Assembly (NCBI RefSeq): GCF_014858725.1
Contig: NZ_AQGV01000015.1
Coordinates: forward strand, 1,054,001-1,118,000
Origin: Pseudoalteromonas aurantia 208
GTDB lineage: Bacteria; Pseudomonadota; Gammaproteobacteria; Enterobacterales; Alteromonadaceae
Reading direction: 5' to 3'
Length of the DNA stretch: 64,000 bases
Below the pieces are notes generated by a model that worked only from the letters and a program-made list of their open reading frames with translations, was not told the origin of the DNA and ran no database searches. Each line of letters opens with the position of its first letter. The stretch's first letter is position 1. Below are positions 37,444 to 44,921 of this stretch, piece after piece. Position numbers and translations under genes: made by a program.

Positions 37444-38772
37444 TTGAAATTGGAATTCCTAGTTCTTGTGAAGAACGATGATTCATTTTGCAACAGTAAA
37501 AAAGCATTTATTGACTTTTTAAAGGTAGACTCCCTTATCTCTATTACAGGTCAAAAGCTAACTTTTAAGAGAACCCAAAAGTCAAAGCCTTTAATCACCG
37601 TCAAGTTTAGAGTAGAAACAGATAACATTCCTTCAAATAAGGAACGTTACTTTTTAATAGTGCTAGAAAATACAAAGGAAGATCTCGTTGGCGAGTTTTC
37701 TGAAGTTGGTAATAAAATTAAAGAGATTTGCAAAAGAATCAACCCAGAATCTACAGTAATAAATGTATTATGGGATGATATAGGTAGGCACTATGCCTAC
37801 TTAGCATACCCGCTGATTAATGACGTAGAAAATGTAATGCGTAAATTGATCAGTAAGTTCATGTTGATCAATGTTGGTATGGACTGGTCAAAAAAAACAA
37901 TGCATCCTGATTTGGCATAAAAAATTGAAAAGTTCGAAGACGAAGACACTCACTTAAATGACCTTTACAAATTGGACTTTATAAATTTATCCCATGTTTT
38001 GTTCCAAAAAAAACGGGATATTACTCTTGACGACCTCGACCGTGTTTTGGCTAAAACTTCATTTGAAGATACTGATAAGGCTAAGATTTTAAAATATGTC
38101 CCTAGATCTAATTGGGAAAAATACTTTTCTACTTTGTTAGGTGAAAACTCACAAAGTCTTGAGAAGAAGTGGGAACTTCTTTATAAACTAAGAAATAAAG
38201 TTGCTCATAATCGCTTTTTGACGAAAGAAGATTTTGAACGTGTGAAAGGGCTAACCTCCCAGGTCAAAGAAATTCTCAAGGTTGCAATCAATAAGCTTGG
38301 TGAAATTGATTTAGATGAGGAGGATCGAGAGTTAATAATACATTCGTACCAATCTGAATCGCCTCATGCTCAAGCATATCTAGCAGAAAAAGCTGTTGCT
38401 GAATATTACATGAAAGGTGGATTTGAATTAATAGTTCCTGAGTTTCGAAGCTCTAGGTATGTGACCGACTTTATTGTAAGAAATTCAAACATTTCAATCG
38501 CAGTTGAAGTTCGATCTTTATCATTAAGAAAACTGATGGTTTCATTAAAAATGAGGTTAGAAAAATCAATATTTATTATTGAGAAGTACATTCAAGAGCA
38601 AAGTATTGACAATGGTGAACTAGTCATTGTTTTGAGGGATTCCCCTGAATTTATTACCTCTTCAATATTCTTAGAACGAGTTAAAATGCTCAGAGATGAA
38701 CTTAACTCTAATATCAAAATAAAATTTGGAGTTATAAATCCAGAGTCTGAATTTGAATTGGTCGATTTATAA
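37444..38772 (+). pseudogene. HEPN plus restriction-nuclease-like gene broken by one in-frame stop
   Basis: A TTG start at 37444 follows GAGGA with 7 bp spacing. The frame reads 158 codons to TAA at 37918, then continues in the same frame for 284 more codons. The second part has no ribosome binding site before its first possible start (37972). As one protein (442 residues) it has an unknown N-terminal domain (1-130), a helical HEPN-like domain with the R-x4-H motif LRNKVAHNRF (R250, H255) and a C-terminal nuclease-like domain with TDFIV and AVEVRSL (D342, E355, R357), a PD-(D/E)xK-type pattern with R for K. HEPN domains with this motif are often RNases in defence systems. A single A-to-T change would create the stop. 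Confidence 0.7.
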
Positions 38773-38811
38773 TTCAGTAATAGAAAGCGACTATCTGGCT
38801 GGCTAGCTTCA

Positions 38812-38884
38812 GCCAGTTAACAAACCAAGTAATATGCGATAAACGTGAGTATGTTACCATAAGAAATTGGTTTACAGCGACAAG
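38812..38884 (+). other. attC-like site after the HEPN cassette
   Basis: It begins with R'' GCCAGTTAAC (38812-38821), matching the cassette's own left box. AAACCAA (38822-38828) pairs with TTGGTTT near 38867-38873. The right box (GTTTACA) is imperfect. A preceding hairpin, CTGGCT (38795-38800) with AGCCAG (38811-38816), overlaps its left end and may terminate transcription. Confidence 0.5.
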
Positions 38885-38887
38885 TGG

Positions 38888-38966
38888 CTTATAAAAAAAC
38901 TGTTTAAGAGGGTTCGCTACGCGTAGTATTTTCACTATGCGTTCACCCCTTAACAAGGCGTTACCC
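38888..38966 (+). other. VCR-like attC site
   Basis: The sequence from CTTATAAAAAAACTG through GTTTAAGAGGG to CACCCCTTAACAAGGCG and GTTACCC has the form of the common Vibrio superintegron attC. GTTTAAGAGGG pairs imperfectly with CCCCTTAAC, and CTACGCGTAG is central. The R'' box is mutated (TTATAAAA rather than TTATAAC). Short frames that run across this site on both strands (about 38774-39146) are attC sequence and not genes. Confidence 0.65.
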
Positions 38967-39338
38967 TTACTTTTCCTAATACCTACCAGCCTAAATAGAG
39001 CTGTATCCATAACACGCTTTTGTTTATTTTCGTTTCAGGCTTTTCGGGCTAAAACATTTCTGCCCCATAACGTGTTTAAGCGAATGGCTCTAAAGAGCGA
39101 ACAACGGCAGTTACAATTTCCTAAATCCATACTTTTCAGCCTCTGAATTTACAACTTCCCCCCATATTCAAGAAAACGCGCAAATTGTGCACTTTTATCT
39201 TTCTAAAAAATTAACAATATGCATTTTTAATAATGCTGGTAAAGAGTTACCATCTTTGTTAAAACTACGCATCAAGAAAAGTATGCGATTACAAATCAGA
39301 AATATGCGCGATTTGCGCACTATTAAATTGTTATAACT
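38967..39338 (+). other. Gene-less cassette remnant ending in an attC-like R' box
   Basis: About 360 bp with no convincing gene between the VCR-like site and the TIR cassette. A word ACATTTCTGCCCCATAACG (near 39051) resembles CATTTCTGCCCCATTATGCG at 37150, within the left attC-like site, suggesting another decayed attC. TTAACAAT near 39208 can pair with ATTGTTA at 39327, and GCGCAAATTGTGCAC (near 39178) partly mirrors TGCGCGATTTGCGCAC (near 39304). It ends with TTGTTATAACT, the left box of the TIR cassette. Confidence 0.45.
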
Positions 39339-39356
39339 GATGGAGAGTGCATCAAA

Positions 39357-40121
39357 TTGAAGACATTTTTAAGTTGGTCTGGAAATAAAAGTCATTCAGT
39401 TGCTTTAGCTTTTTCGGATTGGATACCATGTGTTATACAAGCAGTTGAGCCATGGATATCTTCGAAGGATATTGACCGAGGTTCAATTTGGCTTAATGAG
39501 ATCTTTGAGCAATTAAAAGATACTAATTTTGGTGTTGTTTTCGTTACAAAGGAAAATCAAGATAAACCTTGGCTCCTTTTTGAATCGGGAGCTTTGTCAA
39601 AAGGGTTGTCGGAAAATCGAATTTGTACGGTTTTAATAGATTTGGATGTTAGAGATATTGATGCTGGCTCACCTCTTAGACATTTAAATCATACAGTACT
39701 AGAAAAGGATAGCGTCCTTGCTTTAGTGAAAACTATTAATGAAAATATAAAGGAAAGTACAATTCAAGGAAAACACTTAGAGACATCATTTAATGCGCTT
39801 TGGCCAACTTTAAATTCTGAATTACAAGAAATACTACTCAATGAGCCTGTTTCAGAGGAGCCACGTCGAGATGATGCAGATGTTTTAAATGATATTCTAG
39901 ATAATGTATTAAATATTAATAAAAAAATATCTCGACCCAGTTTGATGCGCCATGGTCATCACATACCCCCAATTCATGCGAAAGTATTGGTCAAGAATTT
40001 AGTGAAAATGGCGCTAGATTACGGTGATATTGTTGAAGCTGTTGGAGGTGTTATTCCTGATGGCTGGTTAAAGAAAGAGCTTGGATCTTACGGAATGTAT
40101 GATGAAGATGATGAAAGTTAA
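39357..40121 (+). CDS. TIR-domain protein in an integron cassette
   Basis: 254 aa with a TTG start, GGAGAG 9 bp upstream. Residues 1-135 are a bacterial TIR domain (TIR_2 type): the opening FLSWSGNKSHSVALAFSDW, then IDRGSIWLNEI, GVVFVTKENQDKPWLLFESG and E76 in the position of the catalytic Glu of TIR NADases. Residues 165-254 are an unknown helical tail ending in acidic residues (YDEDDES). TIR proteins in bacteria commonly deplete NAD+ or make signal nucleotides during phage infection. The gene fills a cassette bounded by matching 11-bp boxes and stops at the first base of its R'' box. Confidence 0.85.
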   Translation: MKTFLSWSGNKSHSVALAFSDWIPCVIQAVEPWISSKDIDRGSIWLNEIFEQLKDTNFGVVFVTKENQDKPWLLFESGALSKGLSENRICTVLIDLDVRDIDAGSPLRHLNHTVLEKDSVLALVKTINENIKESTIQGKHLETSFNALWPTLNSELQEILLNEPVSEEPRRDDADVLNDILDNVLNINKKISRPSLMRHGHHIPPIHAKVLVKNLVKMALDYGDIVEAVGGVIPDGWLKKELGSYGMYDEDDES

Positions 40122-40413
40122 GTTATAACAAACACATTAAAACGGAACTCCAACAGTTGGCTTATGTGGGAGTTACGGCTGTCCGCTTATGGCACACAAC
40201 TGTCCTTCAGCTCTAAATTGTATCTTTCCATTGGCGAGTTTGCTCTGACTCGCCTATGTCCCAAAATGAGTTAACTTAAAAACTCTAAGGCAGCTTTGAG
40301 TGAATAGCGGACGTTGAATTTTTCAGAAACTCAAGTTTATAGCATTTTAACTAGTAACTTGCTCCTATAGTCATGGAAACGACCCATTGGGTCGATATTA
40401 AATTGTTATGTTG
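40121..40413 (+). other. Long attC region between the TIR and membrane-protein cassettes
   Basis: It runs from R'' AGTTATAACAA (40121-40131) to R' TTGTTATGTTG (40403-40413), 293 bp, more than twice a normal attC. Internally GTCCGCT (40181-40187) mirrors AGCGGAC (40306-40312), the latter followed by GTTGAAT, itself a possible R' box. It may be an attC at 40121-40319 plus a fused remnant to 40413. No gene is visible. Confidence 0.55.
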
Positions 40414-40432
40414 CAAAAAGGTTCTGACATAT

Positions 40433-40720
40433 ATGTCGAATAAACGCATTCCAATAACTAAATTATTTATAGCGATTTGTGCTCTATTGGGCGGCAGAAT
40501 AATTTGTTCTTTGGTTAGTATCTTAAGTGTTATTCTTTTAAGCTATGACCCCCACGAAAAAATTTATGTGTGGGATTTTGTTCTAGCTTGGAGTTTGCCT
40601 AGTTTTATTATAGGTTTATCAATTGGCTTTTTAATTGACAGCTATATAAGTAGTAAAAAAACTCATGGAAGAAAAGCTTATTTTGAGCCTCCACCAGTAG
40701 ATGGAAACGGCGAAGTTTAG
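40433..40720 (+). CDS. Small two-helix membrane protein in an integron cassette
   Basis: 95 aa from the ATG at 40433. An upstream ATG at 40373 in the same frame lies outside the cassette (its left box is at 40403-40413) so is not the natural start. Two membrane helices are evident (about 9-33 and 48-70: LFIAICALLGGRIICSLVS and FVLAWSLPSFIIGLSIGFL), followed by a short basic then Pro-rich tail (KKTHGRK, EPPPVDGNGEV). No family recognised. Small membrane proteins are frequent cassette contents; an immunity or defence-effector role is possible but unsupported. No clear Shine-Dalgarno is seen. Confidence 0.55.
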   Translation: MSNKRIPITKLFIAICALLGGRIICSLVSILSVILLSYDPHEKIYVWDFVLAWSLPSFIIGLSIGFLIDSYISSKKTHGRKAYFEPPPVDGNGEV

Positions 40721-40733
40721 CTATGTAGTATTT

Positions 40734-40838
40734 CAACATAACAAACGCATCAAAAATGACGTCAAACGCTTGGCTGACGCTCATTCTTCGCTAATTTTAG
40801 CCAAGCATTATCCGCACTTTATGCGGGCGTTAGGCTTA
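40734..40838 (+). other. VCR-like attC site
   Basis: Best attC of the array. R'' CAACATAAC (40734-40742), then AAACGC; right end GCGGGC then R' GTTAGGC (40829-40835). TAAC-AAA-CGC pairs with GCG-GGC-GTTA with equal 3-nt spacers, exactly the VCR layout. An inner stem CTTGGCT (40769-40775) pairs with AGCCAAG (40799-40805). Length 105 bp. Confidence 0.85.
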
Positions 40839-40852
40839 CCTTGGAGTTGCTT

Positions 40853-41665
40853 TTGATAACCGAAACAAAATATAGGTTACTTGTTCAAGAAGGGCATTTG
40901 ACTATGTCTAGTTTGATTGGGGGGCTTAACTCTTTACGAAAAGCTAATATTGATGACATTCACCGAGGACTTTTCTATTCCGGACTTTTTGAACTTGCTA
41001 CTGGCTTTGAAAGGCTAATGAAAATTGTTGTTTTACTTGAACACAAAATTTCAAACAACTTAGAAAATCCAACTAACAAACAGCTGAGAAGTTTTGGTCA
41101 CAATATATGTGAGCTTTATAGTACTTGTGGAGAGCTAGCCAAGAAGCATCGAGTTCATATTGAAATGATCCCAAACGATGTTCAAAATGACATGCTACTT
41201 GTGCTATCTGACTTTGCTAAAGGCTCAAGGTATTACAACTTAGATGAGCTTACTTCTCAAAATAATAATAAAGATCCTATAGCGCAGTGGTTATCTGTAA
41301 TTCAGTATCATATATGGGGGTTAAGAAGTGACGTGAGAGAAAAGTTACAAGAAGATGCTCTTAAATATGGTGATGTAAGCCATTGGTATCAAAATCTTAA
41401 TGGAGAATGGATTACAGACATTGATTTTTATTATTTTTTCACTGCAACAGAAAAAGCCAGTTATCATGTGAGTTGGTCAATTATCTCACTATTACGCCCC
41501 TTCTATTATCTGTTACAAGCACAAACTATAAAGTTGCATGATATGCAAAACTCTCTACCTGAGAAGGTTCCTGAAGATCTTCCGCATATGTATGAGTTTT
41601 TCTCTTTTCTACTTGAAAACAAAAGTAGTGTGTTAAGAAAGAAGCAGTGGGTTTGGGGGAAATAA
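40853..41665 (+). CDS. Hypothetical cassette protein, 270 aa
   Basis: 270 aa from the TTG at 40853, chosen because TTGGAG at 40841-40846 is the ribosome binding site; the longer frame would start inside that site. No signal peptide or membrane helix. It is mainly helical, with a segment GLFYSGLFELATGFERLMKI near 40-60 that recalls the first helices of HEPN or DUF4145-like proteins, Trp-rich patches (WLSVIQYHIWGL, WYQNLNGEWI) and a basic C-terminus (RKKQWVWGK). No catalytic motif could be identified. It is bounded by 10-bp matching cassette boxes and its stop codon overlaps the R'' box. Confidence 0.65.
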   Translation: MITETKYRLLVQEGHLTMSSLIGGLNSLRKANIDDIHRGLFYSGLFELATGFERLMKIVVLLEHKISNNLENPTNKQLRSFGHNICELYSTCGELAKKHRVHIEMIPNDVQNDMLLVLSDFAKGSRYYNLDELTSQNNNKDPIAQWLSVIQYHIWGLRSDVREKLQEDALKYGDVSHWYQNLNGEWITDIDFYYFFTATEKASYHVSWSIISLLRPFYYLLQAQTIKLHDMQNSLPEKVPEDLPHMYEFFSFLLENKSSVLRKKQWVWGK

Positions 41666-41787
41666 GCCTAACAAGTGCCTAAACCAAAGGGACGCAAAAC
41701 AGCCCTTCGTTTCTAACACGTTTATGTCCAAAAACGAGTTTGCTGGCCGTCTGCTTCGCGCTCATAGCAGCCAGTAAGGTGTTTTAG
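41663..41787 (+). other. Terminal attC-like site at the right edge of the array
   Basis: R'' TAAGCCTAAC (41663-41672) perfectly matches the cassette's own left box. Inner arms CTGGC (41741-41745) and GCCAG (about 41769-41773) flank a loop with CTTCGCGCTC. The right end, GTTTTAG (41781-41787), departs from the R' consensus, as expected where an array meets chromosomal sequence. 22 bp later the convergent HPt gene ends. Confidence 0.55.
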
Positions 41788-41808
41788 ATAAAGCGAGGGG
41801 AGACGGTG

Positions 41809-42165
41809 TCAGCCATTAGGTGTAATACAGTGATACACCCGTTTCAATTCTTCGCTCAGGCTCTGAATGTGTAATTTACATGTGGCTTTATCTTGCTCCT
41901 GTGAAGAGTCTTCAAGGGTTTGTAAATGATGGGCGCAAATTTCGGCGCCGACGGCTTTGGCCGAGGTTTTCAAAAAATGCGCTTCTTCTTTTATTTTTGC
42001 CAGTTGCTCGGTACGATAAAATGTGGCGATATGTTGTAAGCTTTGCTTTGCTTGTATCAAAAATTGTTGTTGAAAGCGAATGATTTCATTGTGGTCATTG
42101 CCAATAAGGTCAATCATCACTTGTTGATTTATGGTTTGTAACTCACCTACTTCATGCTCCTTCAT
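41809..42165 (-). CDS. Histidine phosphotransfer (HPt) domain protein
   Basis: 118 aa from the ATG at 42165, which follows GGGAGG; a TTG four codons earlier would use that site as coding sequence. A single four-helix HPt domain: the phosphoacceptor segment EEAHFLKTSAKAVGAE carries the H-x-x-K pattern, with the usual G replaced by T. It overlaps the end of the upstream hybrid kinase gene by 14 bp, so translation is coupled, and it should accept phosphate from that kinase's receiver domain. Its 3' end is 22 bp from the right end of the integron cassette array. Confidence 0.85.
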   Translation of the reverse strand: MKEHEVGELQTINQQVMIDLIGNDHNEIIRFQQQFLIQAKQSLQHIATFYRTEQLAKIKEEAHFLKTSAKAVGAEICAHHLQTLEDSSQEQDKATCKLHIQSLSEELKRVYHCITPNG

Positions 42166-44905
42166 ACCACCTCCCAATCACATTTTTAAATTTGTCTAAG
42201 GTAATAGGTTTACTAATAAAGTCAGACATGCCTTTAGATAAACAATAGTCCCTGTCGCCCTTCATCGCAGCACCTGTCACCGCTATTATAGGAATGTGTG
42301 GTTTATCTAAATTACTCTCTATTTCACGGATCTGCCGCGTCATCTCATAGCCATCCATTTCAGGCATATGGCAGTCAGTTAAAATCAAGGTATACGCTTT
42401 ATTTTGCCATTGCTTTAAACCCAAAACCCCATTTTCAGCGATATCACATTGATAGCCTAGTTTGTTTAGTTGCTTTGTCATTAGGTTCTGGTTAAAGGGG
42501 TTATCTTCGACAAGTAAAATAGTCGGGTTATCCTGCGTGTTTGAGTCAGTTGTGGCATAAAGCAATGAGTCATCACAGACTTGAGTAAGCTGACTGTTAA
42601 TGTCTAGACCTTGATTGGGTAGGTGTGGTTCACAGACAAGATTCAGGTCAAAATCCGTTGCGCTGAGATGTGGCGTTGAGTCATTGTGAGTATGTACTAA
42701 TCGGCGCAAAAGCTTTTGTATCGAAAACAGAGTTTGTGTACTTAAAAACCCAGTAGGTGTGTCTTTAATTAATTGTTTAAGCTGTGTTATGTCACCTTTT
42801 TCCACAAGGACGACCGCATTGTGATCAATCGTTTTTAACATATTGTATTGTAACGAGGACTGCATGTTATCGACAGCGAGTATATAAGTGCTGAGTTTAT
42901 CTAATTGGGGTAAGGCATCCCAATCAATTACATGAACTTCATTACAAAACATATCAACTATTTTGATAAGTTGCTGTATATTAGGAACGGTTGAATTTGA
43001 GCAAATGAGGGTTATAGCCGAAAAAAGGGTATCTACTTTACGTGGTTCGAATTGCCAAGTCGGTATGCGTACTGTAAATGTGCTACCTATATTCAATTCG
43101 CTGTGTAAGTTTAACTGACCGCCCATCAAATCAATCAACCTGCCACATATTGCAAGCCCTAATCCTGTGCCCCCAAAGCGACGAGTGGTGGTTTTGTCTC
43201 CTTGTGTAAACGGGGAAAATAATTTTTTTTGCGTGTCTTTATCAATACCAATGCCATTGTCTTTCACAGAGATAACAAGCGTATGGATGATTTCATTTTC
43301 AGGTTCCCAGCTTACAGAAATATCAACGGTACCCGCGTGTGTTTTGTCGTTACCGCTAAATTTGATGGCATTACTAATAAGGTTAAACAGTATTTGTCTG
43401 ATCCTATTGTCGTCGTTGTGTATGGTTAAGGGGAGGGTGCTTGATTCATATACAGACAAGTTAACCCCTTTACTGTGAGCAATGGGGCCAAATACAACCA
43501 AAATATTATAAAGTAACTCTGAAAAGTCGAAATTAATACAATCAAGCTCTAGCTTACCGGCTTCTATTTTCGTAATGTCTAAAATATCGTTGAGTATTGA
43601 AACCAGATTATTGGCTGAAATTGATGCGGTATCTAATAACTCTTGTTCTTCAAAACTATTTTGCTGGAGGGTAAGCAAGTCAAGTGCCCCAATGATGACA
43701 TTCATCGGCGTACGTAGCTCGTGGCTCATCATTGAAAGGAAATCCGACTTAGACTTGTTTGCTGTTTCAGCATGTTCAAGTGCTTTATTTAACTCAGTGG
43801 TTCTATCTCGAACTTTTTCCTCCAAATTTAGATTTATTTCTTGTAGCTGTGCTTTGGTTTTATAGGCGGCGGTTTGATCTATTACAACCCCATCCATACG
43901 GATGCTCTCTCGTTGTTCATTTTTACTTACCAGTCCTTTCACTAACACATGAATGACATTGTTAGATGGTTGGATATATCGGCATTCTTGCTCAAATTCA
44001 TTCCCGGTATCTAGTGCGTGTCTGAAGGCTTTAAATACATTCGAGGTGTCTTGTGGGTGAATGTTCTTCAACCAGCTTGTTATTTTACTATCTTCAGTAA
44101 GGTCCATTTGAAAAATCGCATTGGCCTGTTTATCCCACTCCCATTCCCAATGCCCATTGCGTTTTACGCTGCTCCAATTACCGATTTTACCTGCTTCTAA
44201 AGCAATGCGGCGATTTTCATTGGCCTCAGACAATGCTTTTGTCATTTGTTTTTCTTGGCTGCACTCCTGTAACGTACCATACCAGTATTTTTTATAATTA
44301 TTGGGTTGGTTTGCAAGGAGTTGATACCAATGTAGGTGGCCATTTATGGTCATTCTGAATTCAAGACTTAAGGGGACATCTGCGATGGAATTAGTGAAAA
44401 ATGACTTTAAGGTAATTTGATCTTCTGGGTGGATCAAAGAAACAAATTGGTCCCAAGATAAGCCTTGTGCGGGCGATTTTTTAATAAGCTGATAAAAGCT
44501 GTCTGAGAAATAAACATTGTTGAGTGAGTTATCAACTCGCCAAATCCCTATTTTGGCACAGGAAATTGCGGTATCAAGAATATAACTTGAGTTAGGTGTT
44601 AACGGTGTAATGGCACAGGTTTGATTGCAAGTGATGAGTATGTCGTAATGATTGGGCTTTGTTTTATAGCAGTGTAATGTATAAGGAAATCTATTTTTAA
44701 AATACGCAGTAATATTTTTTGACTCATTCATTTTAATGCACTGATAAGAAACATGCTGTGTGAATGCAAAGAGTGATGCTAAAGGTTTCCCAAGGAGTTC
44801 ATCTATTGTGACGTTGAGTAGCTCACACGCGGGACTGTTCGCAGCGCAAACTTCTCCATTTTCAGTGACCTCTAAAAGAGGTAGCGCATCCAGTAATGAA
44901 CTCAT
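42152..44905 (-). CDS. Hybrid sensor histidine kinase with PAS domains
   Basis: 917 aa, no membrane helices, so probably cytoplasmic. Order: PAS (about 1-50), PAS (110-215), PAS (225-345), coiled coil, HisKA with SHELRTPMN (H near 395), HATPase with N box LFNLISNAIKFSG and G boxes DNGIGID and FGGTGLGLAI, a degenerate receiver-like region (about 625-740) and a C-terminal receiver (795-910) with DD of VEDN, phosphoacceptor in LTDCHMPEMDG and K in SKPIT. It is encoded between a response regulator (16 bp upstream) and the HPt protein, forming a complete phosphorelay. The sensed signal is unknown. Confidence 0.9.
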   Translation of the reverse strand: MSSLLDALPLLEVTENGEVCAANSPACELLNVTIDELLGKPLASLFAFTQHVSYQCIKMNESKNITAYFKNRFPYTLHCYKTKPNHYDILITCNQTCAITPLTPNSSYILDTAISCAKIGIWRVDNSLNNVYFSDSFYQLIKKSPAQGLSWDQFVSLIHPEDQITLKSFFTNSIADVPLSLEFRMTINGHLHWYQLLANQPNNYKKYWYGTLQECSQEKQMTKALSEANENRRIALEAGKIGNWSSVKRNGHWEWEWDKQANAIFQMDLTEDSKITSWLKNIHPQDTSNVFKAFRHALDTGNEFEQECRYIQPSNNVIHVLVKGLVSKNEQRESIRMDGVVIDQTAAYKTKAQLQEINLNLEEKVRDRTTELNKALEHAETANKSKSDFLSMMSHELRTPMNVIIGALDLLTLQQNSFEEQELLDTASISANNLVSILNDILDITKIEAGKLELDCINFDFSELLYNILVVFGPIAHSKGVNLSVYESSTLPLTIHNDDNRIRQILFNLISNAIKFSGNDKTHAGTVDISVSWEPENEIIHTLVISVKDNGIGIDKDTQKKLFSPFTQGDKTTTRRFGGTGLGLAICGRLIDLMGGQLNLHSELNIGSTFTVRIPTWQFEPRKVDTLFSAITLICSNSTVPNIQQLIKIVDMFCNEVHVIDWDALPQLDKLSTYILAVDNMQSSLQYNMLKTIDHNAVVLVEKGDITQLKQLIKDTPTGFLSTQTLFSIQKLLRRLVHTHNDSTPHLSATDFDLNLVCEPHLPNQGLDINSQLTQVCDDSLLYATTDSNTQDNPTILLVEDNPFNQNLMTKQLNKLGYQCDIAENGVLGLKQWQNKAYTLILTDCHMPEMDGYEMTRQIREIESNLDKPHIPIIAVTGAAMKGDRDYCLSKGMSDFISKPITLDKFKNVIGRWYEGA

Positions 44906-44921
44906 CTGTCTATCCTTGCTA

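Larger units (their letters stand above)
37369..41787 (+). mobile_element. Integron cassette array without integrase (CALIN)
   Basis: Four consecutive units each start with an R'-type core box and end with an exactly complementary R'' box just after the gene: GTTAACTGGC (37369) with GCCAGTTAAC (38812); TTGTTATAACT (39328) with AGTTATAACAA (40121); TTGTTATGTTG (40403) with CAACATAACAA (40734); GTTAGGCTTA (40829) with TAAGCCTAAC (41663). This is the expected property of integron cassettes, whose circular form pairs the two boxes. At least two attC sites closely resemble the Vibrio VCR type. All genes are on the plus strand. No integrase gene is in the window, so the array is either a CALIN or the far part of a larger integron. 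Confidence 0.85.

Noticed and set aside
37972..38772. Separate gene for the second half of the HEPN-nuclease
   Set aside because: The first possible start is a TTG with no ribosome binding site and the reading frame is continuous with the upstream part apart from one stop codon.
38774..39146. Short reading frames on both strands between the HEPN and TIR cassettes
   Set aside because: They run across attC-like sequence and cassette remnants and have no start signals. Their apparent coding potential comes from the attC repeats.
37369..41787. Integron integrase gene or prophage/IS-based genomic island
   Set aside because: No tyrosine recombinase, transposase or phage gene is present in any frame here; the core boxes explain mobility without them.
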